A stretch of 48,230 nucleotides of DNA from a virus, in the IMG/VR virus record IMGVR_UViG_3300022602_000140, positions 1 to 48,230 of that record. One strand, given 5' to 3'. Under the pieces are notes generated by a model. That model saw nothing but the letters and a program-made list of their open reading frames with translations, had not been told where the DNA came from and searched no databases. Each line of letters begins with the position of its first letter. The stretch's first letter is position 1. The translations under genes and the position numbers were made by a program. Positions 30,544 to 36,600 of the stretch are shown piece after piece.

Positions 30544-31200
30544 TTATAAAGCGTTGTTGTAAGGGGTATTTATCATTCCGTCATTTTTTATTATTTCCCA
30601 TTCAATTTTATCCTGTGCGATAACATCTTGAAATTCTTTTAATCTTTGAACGGTTTGGCTGCCCCCGTGAAAATGCTCTGCATTTAAGTTTTTCTTAACA
30701 ACTGTTTTATAACCGAAATTTCTTAATTTTCCGTAAATCCAATCATCACCATACCATATTTTTAGTTGGTGGGGTATAGGATCAACTAAATTAGCTGTCG
30801 TTTTGTTTAAATGTATAAAAACCCCTTGCGTACCTTCATTAACAATCTTGTCTTCTTCTGCCCCATTAGACGGTATACAAATATTATCATCAAGTGCCAA
30901 ACTCCATCCATCTGCCATTATCAAATCAGAATTCATAATAATTAAGGTATCGTAATCGCTAACAGAAAACCATTTCATCGCCAAATTCCATGCCGGATTA
31001 ACGTAAATATTTTGTTCCAAAACAGATACACTAACTTTCTTTGGAAATTCATCCTTAATAATTTCGATAGCGTGTTTTACGTCATCATCTGACCCGTTAT
31101 CAATAATTAACAAATCGGCTTCTTTTACTACAGAACGAAACGAACGCAAACACGTTGAACCGTTATAAAGGACAGGTATTGCTACGAGAATTTTATTCAT
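30544..31200 (-). CDS. GT2-like glycosyltransferase
   Basis: 218 residues. It starts with ILVAIPVLYNGSTCLRSFRS and DLLIIDNGSDDD, then NIYVNPAWNLAMKW and DYDTLIIMNSDLIMADGWS, in the order of GT-A family 2 enzymes. The usual DxD is replaced by NSD (about residue 91), seen also in rhamnosyltransferase-like members. The end is short and hydrophilic. It overlaps the methyltransferase gene by 4 bases. Confidence 0.75.
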   Translation of the reverse strand: MNKILVAIPVLYNGSTCLRSFRSVVKEADLLIIDNGSDDDVKHAIEIIKDEFPKKVSVSVLEQNIYVNPAWNLAMKWFSVSDYDTLIIMNSDLIMADGWSLALDDNICIPSNGAEEDKIVNEGTQGVFIHLNKTTANLVDPIPHQLKIWYGDDWIYGKLRNFGYKTVVKKNLNAEHFHGGSQTVQRLKEFQDVIAQDKIEWEIIKNDGMINTPYNNAL

Positions 31201-31730
31201 ACCTTGCTAATTATCATTAACCCATTACAATTACTAACTTCATAATCAATATGCCATTCGGGGTGTTCTGCTAAAAATTCTATGATAGCTGGATAAATAC
31301 CATTATTGCAATTCATGTGGTCAGCTAAGCCGGGATACCAATCTTCTCCAATGTACTTATATCTTTCCGTATCGTGAAATCCTATGTACTTATTTACTTT
31401 GCCTGCATGAAGTCTCAACTCGTTTTTTAGTTGAGTGTACGTATGATATGTGTCAATGAATAAAAAATCCGTTTGTTCAATTTCAACTTCTAATACGTTT
31501 GCTTGTATGAAAGTAAAACATTGGTCTTTTATATCATCAACTTCGGGGTATTTTCCAATATCGTAACTAACTAATTTTTTAGGTTTCACAGCTAAAAAAG
31601 CATAAGTACTTGTTGGACGGCGAACGCCAAACTCAGTGATGTGCTGGCACTTACAAGCATATTCGTACAACGTTTGTAGGTGTTCGTTTATATCTGACGA
31701 AGTATTAATTAATTCCTGTAGTTTAGTCAT
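31197..31730 (-). CDS. Class I SAM methyltransferase-like protein (cephalosporin hydroxylase/CmcI type)
   Basis: 177 residues. HITEFGVRRPTSTYAFLAVK (about residues 30-49) holds the SAM-binding loop region. EQTDFLFIDTYHTYTQLKNE (about 83-103) is the ID(T/G)xHxY pattern seen in sugar O-methyltransferases of this type, and NKYIGFHDTERY (about 111) continues it. It probably methylates a sugar made or attached by the neighbouring enzymes. ATGA overlap with the next gene. Confidence 0.7.
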   Translation of the reverse strand: MTKLQELINTSSDINEHLQTLYEYACKCQHITEFGVRRPTSTYAFLAVKPKKLVSYDIGKYPEVDDIKDQCFTFIQANVLEVEIEQTDFLFIDTYHTYTQLKNELRLHAGKVNKYIGFHDTERYKYIGEDWYPGLADHMNCNNGIYPAIIEFLAEHPEWHIDYEVSNCNGLMIISKV

Positions 31731-32262
31731 ACTGGTGTTTTATCAATTCGCATTGCTCTTTACTCAAATATTTATCAATAGCGTGAAATCCAACCGCCCC
31801 TAAACCAAACTCCGTTTCTACGCTGAACTTTTGCGCTATTTCTTTGGTTGGCAATTTACCGTTTAATTTTCGTAAACCGTCAATAAAATATAAATCTTCA
31901 TTTTGCCCAGTATGTGGTATGTGGTTTATGACTTTCAACATTGCTTTACTATCCCTTAATGACAGGCCGCCGTTCATATATCCATCCATCCATTTTATAG
32001 GAGCACCGATAAAATCCCATTCAGTAAATTGTTCTAACCCATCTCTTAATAACATACTATCGTGCTGAAATATCAAAACTTTATCAGGTAGGTTGCGCCA
32101 CAATCTTTTTGAAGTTAGTAGCCTATTATATGCCTGTATTGTGCTTGTATCTTCATCTTTAACCCATAACACCGGCCAATCTTTAGGGATAAACTTTTCA
32201 TGTTGGGCTATTATTGGCTCAATCTCTGGTCGGTTGTCGATGATTAGGGCGCAATGGGTCAT
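31723..32262 (-). CDS. DUF5672-like glycosyltransferase-related protein
   Basis: 179 residues. The order CALIIDNRPEIEPIIAQHEK, KVLIFQHDSMLLRDGLEQFT, EWDFIGAPI and NGGLSLRD matches the DUF5672 family of putative glycosyltransferases, in which QHD/FGAP and GGLSLR are the hallmarks. The catalytic details are not established. It overlaps the methyltransferase gene by 8 bases. Confidence 0.7.
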   Translation of the reverse strand: MTHCALIIDNRPEIEPIIAQHEKFIPKDWPVLWVKDEDTSTIQAYNRLLTSKRLWRNLPDKVLIFQHDSMLLRDGLEQFTEWDFIGAPIKWMDGYMNGGLSLRDSKAMLKVINHIPHTGQNEDLYFIDGLRKLNGKLPTKEIAQKFSVETEFGLGAVGFHAIDKYLSKEQCELIKHQYD

Positions 32263-32424
32263 TTACCATTCTCCATTAAACCCCCAATAAACTACCCTAC
32301 CGAAAAAATCCATTATATCAGTGTTACCTGTAATAATCCAATACAATGCAGATAACGGTAATGTCGCAACACTTAAAAATATTCCTAAAATACCGCAAAT
32401 TATCCTTGATATTATTTTTATCAT
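32263..32424 (-). CDS. 53-residue membrane protein
   Basis: It starts MIKIISRIICGILGIFLSVA and has a second hydrophobic part (TLPLSALYWIITG) followed by a soluble tail ending in NGEW. Coupled by ATGA (32421-32424) to the gene upstream and by TAAATG to the next. One or two membrane segments in a glycosyltransferase cassette hint at membrane anchoring of the enzymes or a lipid-linked donor. Unknown. Confidence 0.55.
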   Translation of the reverse strand: MIKIISRIICGILGIFLSVATLPLSALYWIITGNTDIMDFFGRVVYWGFNGEW

Positions 32425-33152
32425 ATTTCCTCCTTATTATAATTATGATGCGCCTTTAAAATATCAGGCAATGTACTTTTATCAAATTCAGTTGCGTTCC
32501 AAAGCCCGTTTGCAACCAAATGCAAATTACCAAAGTTATTATCGGGTTTCCAAGCCTGATAAACATTCCTTAACCAATTTGGTCTAATTTCAGCTTTATG
32601 TCCATGCACCAATAATTTGTATTCCATTATCGGCATCCTTTGAGCGCAACCAAAATGATAAACAGGTATATGGAAATTTTCCTGCCCGTCTTTGTTACGC
32701 AAATTGTAATATCTTATTGGGGCAAACCCATCATAACAAGCGTGGTTAAACGATTTCCAAAAGTTAATATAGCCGGTAAAACCAATATTACGCGCTTTAC
32801 TTTCGTGGCACTTTTTCAACCAATCTGTTAAATCGCCAAATATTTCATCGGCATCAAATGTTAATACACCGTCATAGTTGCCTTGTTCGGCTATTTTGAA
32901 AATATAGCCCCTATGTGCGCTTTCTTGTGATACTGTAATATTTACCCATTCTACTTTTTTTGATGCGCTAAAAGCGATATTTTTAAGTTCTTCTTCGCTT
33001 TCAGGGCAACCTACGCCTGCATGGTAACCGTATGACGGTTTCGATGTGTATAGCATGATGATACGGTCAACATAAGTCTCAACCGATTTGATGGCTTCGT
33101 TTAAGTACTCACCCCCGTAATGGATAGGACAGCTTGCGATTAGTTTAGGCAT
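32421..33152 (-). CDS. GT2-like glycosyltransferase with DxD motif
   Basis: 243 residues. The start (LIASCPIHYGGEYLNEAIKS; VETYVDRIIMLYTSKPSYGY) is an A-type glycosyltransferase fold, and YDGVLTFDADEIFGDLTDWL (about residues 94-113) carries the DxD (DAD) metal site. His-rich C-terminal half (YHFGCAQR, VHGHKAEIRP) may bind acceptor. It overlaps the next gene (33145) by 8 bases. Confidence 0.75.
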   Translation of the reverse strand: MPKLIASCPIHYGGEYLNEAIKSVETYVDRIIMLYTSKPSYGYHAGVGCPESEEELKNIAFSASKKVEWVNITVSQESAHRGYIFKIAEQGNYDGVLTFDADEIFGDLTDWLKKCHESKARNIGFTGYINFWKSFNHACYDGFAPIRYYNLRNKDGQENFHIPVYHFGCAQRMPIMEYKLLVHGHKAEIRPNWLRNVYQAWKPDNNFGNLHLVANGLWNATEFDKSTLPDILKAHHNYNKEEI

Positions 33153-34056
33153 TATATTTTTTATAAAGTTCGTGAATATTTTGTCCCATGTGGTAAAATG
33201 TGTGGTTGTTTAGGGCGATTTGATGACCATTTTTTGCAAAATACAATCGTCTATCGTCTTCTAAACAATAATTTATAGCTAAAATTAAATCATGAAAATT
33301 ATCCCACTTATATAACACGGGTGGGTAATTAGGAAAATCTTGTTCTATTCCATTAAAATTATGACTTAACACACAAACCCCAGCCCCTAACATCCTAAAC
33401 ATCCTATCACTGGTATACCGTTCATAATCAAAATGGCTCAAATTAATCCCAATTTTAGAACGCCGATAAATATCAGCCTCTTTGTTTTGTTCGTTTATTT
33501 GCCCGTCTGGATTTCCGTTGCCATACGCTTTAAATCTATCGCCGTAAACCTTTTTTAGTTCCCGAACCATATCTTTGCGCATACCAGACAGTGGAAAATG
33601 ACTAAAATTGTTACCCATAAATACAATGTCAATATCTTTTTCACAATTAGATGGGTAATAAATTTCAGGGTCATAACCTATTTGCAAGAACTCGATATCA
33701 TACCCTAATGATACCATCCTGTTAACGTCAACCATATTGCTAAAACAGGTTAAATCTACGCCAAAGTTGGCATAATCAAAGTAAAAATATGGCGTGTCTT
33801 TTCGGGCATCACCGCACCAATTTAATATCCACGCTCCGATTGACTTTAGATGCTTGATAGATTGTTCTGTTATTCCAGTAGATTGTATTTGTATAAAAAC
33901 TAAATCAACTTTAGATACCGCCTGTATGCGTTCGTTTAAATCAGGGGCCGATGTCGGTATATCAGTATATTCCCACCCTATACTTTCAAAGTATTGCTTT
34001 AACCCTTTGGCGTGTCCGTTTGGTAGTGTTGATAGGCCGATGTGGAGAAAGTTCAT
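33145..34056 (-). CDS. GT4-like glycosyltransferase (CgeB-type)
   Basis: 303 residues. It has the layout of CgeB/spore-maturation-like GT-B enzymes: a first domain with IGLSTLPNGHAKGLKQYFES and WILNWCGDARKD, a second with KDIDIVFMGNNFSHFPLSGM, then SKIGINLSHFD and the donor-site ending DRMFRMLGAGVCVLSHNFNG (about residues 222-241). This is a different fold from its neighbours, so the cassette can add more than one kind of linkage. Confidence 0.75.
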   Translation of the reverse strand: MNFLHIGLSTLPNGHAKGLKQYFESIGWEYTDIPTSAPDLNERIQAVSKVDLVFIQIQSTGITEQSIKHLKSIGAWILNWCGDARKDTPYFYFDYANFGVDLTCFSNMVDVNRMVSLGYDIEFLQIGYDPEIYYPSNCEKDIDIVFMGNNFSHFPLSGMRKDMVRELKKVYGDRFKAYGNGNPDGQINEQNKEADIYRRSKIGINLSHFDYERYTSDRMFRMLGAGVCVLSHNFNGIEQDFPNYPPVLYKWDNFHDLILAINYCLEDDRRLYFAKNGHQIALNNHTFYHMGQNIHELYKKYNA

Positions 34057-34637
34057 AGTGCTATGGGGTGTAAATAATGATACGGTTTATTAATTTTTAC
34101 ACTACCATCATAGCTTTTTTCTCCAGCATGTAAATGATATGTTTTTATAGTCAATGACGGATTACTTATTTCGTATCCTACATTTAATATTTCCCAGTTC
34201 AGGCGGTTGTCGCATCCAGGAATTCCTAAAAAAAAATCAGCATATTTTATTGGCTTTATTTTACCTTTAAAAATCCACGTGTCAGTGCAATCCTTGCGAT
34301 TAACAAACACACCATTATTTTCATATCTCGTCAAAGCAAAACATTGATTTTCGTTTGGATATATTGTCAACTCATTAAAGTAAATATCGCTGTTTGCAAT
34401 AACGTTAATGTCGTCATGTTCAGTTATATGATTAACAGCATTAAAAAACGTCCTGAATGTTGGGCGCATATTTACCGGCAATACATGAACTTTGCTACTT
34501 TCCATCCTGTCCATATCCTCGGACAACACAAATATATTATCAAAAACATCGCAATTACGCATTAAGCATTCTTGCAATTCATGCGCCCTTTTAGTATTTT
34601 TTTCAGGGTATAGGGATATGTAAAGGTTTTTAGTCAT
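34053..34637 (-). CDS. Putative glycosyltransferase of unknown family
   Basis: 194 residues. It starts MTKNLYISLYPEKNTKRAHE, continues VFDNIFVLSEDMDR, and has NVIANSDIYFNELTIYPNEN (about residues 75-94), a DxD-like acid loop (NSDIYF) of the type seen in GT-A enzymes. A C-terminal His-rich end (KTYHLHAGEKSY, YHYLHP) may be catalytic. No family was matched with confidence, but context and motifs suit sugar transfer. Coupled to the gene upstream by ATGA. Confidence 0.6.
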   Translation of the reverse strand: MTKNLYISLYPEKNTKRAHELQECLMRNCDVFDNIFVLSEDMDRMESSKVHVLPVNMRPTFRTFFNAVNHITEHDDINVIANSDIYFNELTIYPNENQCFALTRYENNGVFVNRKDCTDTWIFKGKIKPIKYADFFLGIPGCDNRLNWEILNVGYEISNPSLTIKTYHLHAGEKSYDGSVKINKPYHYLHPIAL

Positions 34638-34756
34638 CTTAACTGCACTTCATTGTCTAAATCATCAACAACGGTTACCTCATCTCCCTCAAAATCTGTT
34701 ACGGTAGCATCCCCGTTGCAAGACTGTAAAATTTCTATAAGTTCTTCGACTGTCAT
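34634..34756 (-). CDS. 40-residue acidic peptide
   Basis: It starts MTVEELIEILQSCNGDATVT and ends EVTVVDDLDNEVQLR. Strongly acidic. Both ends overlap neighbours by ATGA (34753-34756 with the small terminase, 34634-34637 with the next gene). The pattern EELIEILQ...GDA.V resembles short phage proteins of unknown role. Confidence 0.55.
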   Translation of the reverse strand: MTVEELIEILQSCNGDATVTDFEGDEVTVVDDLDNEVQLR

Positions 34757-35115
34757 GTGATGTTAATGGTTATAATTGATTTATTATCGATGTCAATTTG
34801 CTGCTGTGGCAATCCGTATGCGGAGTCCATTATAGCTTTGTAGGCGTTTGTTTCTTTATTAGCCAAAACAGCCTGCTGCATTGTGATATATTCTTCAATG
34901 GTTACCTGTTGCGCTACATCTGGGAAATTAACTAACATTTCCTCATATTTTTCATCGGGTATACGAATTAACATATCCAAAACTTTACGGGCAATTGTAG
35001 AACGGTTTTTACTGCCTACAGGTCTACCATTATTTTCTGGTTGATTTTCAGACGAAAATTTAACACCTGGATGATTTTCGGTCTTAAAATTAGGGTTTCC
35101 TACTTCACCTGCCAT
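34753..35115 (-). CDS. terS: Terminase small subunit
   Basis: 120 residues. The Asn/Gly-rich start has QPENNGRPVGSKNRSTIARK (about residues 25-44), the hallmark of the DUF5681-like small terminases common in Bacteroidota phages. Helices follow (EKYEEMLVNFPDVAQQVTIE), then an Ile-rich beta end (IDNKSIITINIT). It should recognise phage DNA for packaging. It is the first gene of the operon that carries the glycosylation cassette and, across 4.8 kb, ends in the large terminase. A canonical promoter precedes it. Confidence 0.7.
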   Translation of the reverse strand: MAGEVGNPNFKTENHPGVKFSSENQPENNGRPVGSKNRSTIARKVLDMLIRIPDEKYEEMLVNFPDVAQQVTIEEYITMQQAVLANKETNAYKAIMDSAYGLPQQQIDIDNKSIITINIT

Positions 35116-35140
35116 AATCGTTTAATAATCGTTTTTATAT

Positions 35141-35171
35141 CAAAGTTACGCACAACAATCGACAAAACAAA
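35141..35171 (-). promoter_or_regulatory. Promoter for the small terminase operon
   Basis: Minus strand TTTG (35171-35168), 19-base spacer, and TAACTTTG (35148-35141), an exact match to the Bacteroidota TTTG / TAnnTTTG consensus. The start site should fall near 35135, leaving about 20 bases of A/T-rich leader before the ATG. This is the best promoter in the window. Confidence 0.75.
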
Positions 35172-35174
35172 ATG

Positions 35175-35350
35175 TTATTTGAGATGGGGGTTTCGATTAA
35201 TGGTGTCTCGAAAAAAAGTCCCCATACTACCGTCATAATTCATAAACCCCAAATACTCATCTCCATCATAAAAGTTCCATCCCTGTCTTAACGCTTTTAC
35301 CCTAAACCTCGGCTTGTTGGTTGCTGTTGTTCTAATGTTAGTTTATTCAT
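35175..35350 (-). pseudogene. Possible frameshifted small gene
   Basis: An ATG at 35350 opens a frame of 17 residues (MNKLTLEQQQPTSRGLG). The -1 frame stays open from the same region and reads VKALRQGWNFYDGDEYLGFM, then NYDGSMGTFFRDTINRNPHL, ending at 35175. The second part is plainly protein-like (Trp, Phe, Tyr, Asp-rich) but has no start of its own. Either one base was lost, or the sequence has an error, or there is a -1 shift without an obvious slippery heptamer. Overall a short gene of about 55 residues. Confidence 0.35.
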
Positions 35351-35366
35351 TTTAAAGCGATTTAAG

Positions 35367-35510
35367 CTATGTTAAATTATTGGTTGATAAGTAGTGGCAC
35401 ACAAAGGTAGATAATGGCGGGGCGGGGCTAAAAATCACCAACAGGGGCAATAACACACATCCAATAAACACCAAGCAAGCAATATCATTACACCTATCGG
35501 AAATATCCAT
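35367..35510 (-). CDS. 47-residue membrane protein
   Basis: It starts MDISDRCNDIACLVFIGCVL, continues LPLLVIFSPAPPLST and ends NNLT. One hydrophobic segment with a Cys-rich front half. The ATG follows the upstream TAA directly (TAAATG at 35508-35513). Function unknown. Confidence 0.45.
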   Translation of the reverse strand: MDISDRCNDIACLVFIGCVLLPLLVIFSPAPPLSTFVCHYLSTNNLT

Positions 35511-35801
35511 TTACTTTCCATCTTCTAAAAGTTTTTTAAGGTCTTGTAAAACATCATCTATCAATAAAAACTGTTTTCGCTGTTGAGTGTCTTTGTACTT
35601 CTCCACCAACATCTCGATAAGAAAGGTCGGGGTAACGGGGATTTGTATGTACAAATCTTCCAAATCATAGGCATATCCAATTTGGCAAAACAATCCAACG
35701 GACTCAAATCCATTTACAGTTCTTTCGTAGCAATCCTGATTTGTGTTGGTGATAACTCCGCCCTGCTTGAGGTAGTCGGCTATTGTGATGTATGTTGTCA
35801 T
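35511..35801 (-). CDS. Small hypothetical protein
   Basis: 96 residues. The start TTYITIADYLKQGGVITNTN, and the middle FCQIGYAYDLEDLYIQIPVT, suggest a mixed alpha/beta fold; the end is a charged helix (QFLLIDDVLQDLKKLLEDGK). It is the second gene of a short early unit with a promoter at 36024-36054. Function not recognised. Confidence 0.6.
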   Translation of the reverse strand: MTTYITIADYLKQGGVITNTNQDCYERTVNGFESVGLFCQIGYAYDLEDLYIQIPVTPTFLIEMLVEKYKDTQQRKQFLLIDDVLQDLKKLLEDGK

Positions 35802-35810
35802 GGCTGTTAG

Positions 35811-36002
35811 TTAAAGTTTAACAACGTTTTCGGCAAGTCCGGCAATAACCAACTTTTTAACAGTTGACTTATATTCGGCTACAAATTTTTCGTCGGTTGC
35901 ATCATCTAAGCTAAATCGTTTACTGTTAATAATTGTGTTTACGCTGTCGATAATGTGTTTGGCATCCCTTTTTGTTGTTTCGATAAATTGGTCGTTTTTC
36001 AT
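35811..36002 (-). CDS. Small helical protein, first of an early unit
   Basis: 63 residues, charged, helical (ETTKRDAKHIIDSVNTIINS; KFVAEYKSTVKKLVIAGLAE). A clear promoter lies just upstream. No family recognised. Confidence 0.6.
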   Translation of the reverse strand: MKNDQFIETTKRDAKHIIDSVNTIINSKRFSLDDATDEKFVAEYKSTVKKLVIAGLAENVVKL

Positions 36003-36023
36003 TGTTGTTTCGTTTTGTTGATG

Positions 36024-36054
36024 TAAAGATAGTCATTCCTGTGATACTACCAAA
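36024..36054 (-). promoter_or_regulatory. Promoter for 36002, 35801 and 35510 genes
   Basis: Minus strand TTTG (36054-36051), 19-base spacer, TATCTTTA (36031-36024), differing from TAnnTTTG only in the last base. The A-rich leader (CAACAAAACGAAACAACA) is typical. It overlaps the end of the HTH-like gene upstream by a few bases. Confidence 0.7.
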
Positions 36055-36056
36055 CT

Positions 36057-36239
36057 TTATTTAAACTTTTTTTCAAATAATTTACGAATAGCCTCAATAT
36101 CGCTGAATTGAAGTTTATTTGGCTTAGCTGGGTTCATCTTATGGGCAAGTAATGTTGGGGATAGTCCACACTCTCTTGCTACCTGAGCTAAATTTATCAG
36201 CCCGCTCTCCAAAATTCGCTTCGTTTGTTCGTTGGTCAT
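36057..36239 (-). CDS. Small HTH-like DNA-binding protein
   Basis: 60 residues. LINLAQVARECGLSPTLLAH (residues about 15-34) has the spacing of a helix-turn-helix (Ala-Arg-x-Cys-Gly-Leu-x-x-x-x-Leu), followed by a basic end (RKLFEKKFK). The sequence could also be a small Cro-like repressor. Its ATG overlaps the preceding stop (ATGA at 36236-36239). Probably an early regulator. Confidence 0.6.
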   Translation of the reverse strand: MTNEQTKRILESGLINLAQVARECGLSPTLLAHKMNPAKPNKLQFSDIEAIRKLFEKKFK

Positions 36240-36403
36240 AAGGTGGCCTCCTTTACTGGATAAACAATACGGGTCTCAAATCCGAGCGATTCATACCACC
36301 TCACTTCGCCGAAGTGGACATTCACCCATCCTTGCTTATCGTTTCCTTTGACCTGGTATTGCTTTGTCAATCGTTCGTTTGTCAGTTGTTTCTCTTTTGT
36401 CAT
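36236..36403 (-). CDS. 55-residue basic protein
   Basis: It starts MTKEKQLTNERLTKQYQVKG and has VNVHFGEVRWYESLGFETRI, ending VYPVKEATL. A beta-strand-rich middle with a basic N-terminus. It is coupled to the HTH-like gene by ATGA; the two may form a regulatory pair. Not recognised. Confidence 0.5.
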   Translation of the reverse strand: MTKEKQLTNERLTKQYQVKGNDKQGWVNVHFGEVRWYESLGFETRIVYPVKEATL

Positions 36404-36600
36404 GGGGTTGGTGGTTAATTAAAAGTTAATTTATTTATAAAGCCGACTTTTTAGTCGTTTTCCTATATTCAGTTCTATAATTTTTTTTTATATATATTTT
36501 ACTTGTTTTCTCACGTATAAGATATAAAAATAGTATAAAAGTGGGATTTTGCGCATAACTTACTGATTATCAATAGCTACATAAACCGACTTTTAAAAAA
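36404..36600. promoter_or_regulatory. A/T-rich gap with two copies of A(A/G)CCGACTTTT
   Basis: This 197-base gap separates the primase end from the small regulator genes. It is very A/T-rich, includes a T9 run, and has two copies of an 11-base word, AGCCGACTTTT (36441-36451) and AACCGACTTTT (36584-36594), same orientation, 143 bases apart. The first copy sits in a 5-bp inverted repeat CGACT/AGTCG (36445-36449, 36453-36456 region). It could be a regulator site or part of an origin. No perfect promoter was found. Confidence 0.3.
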
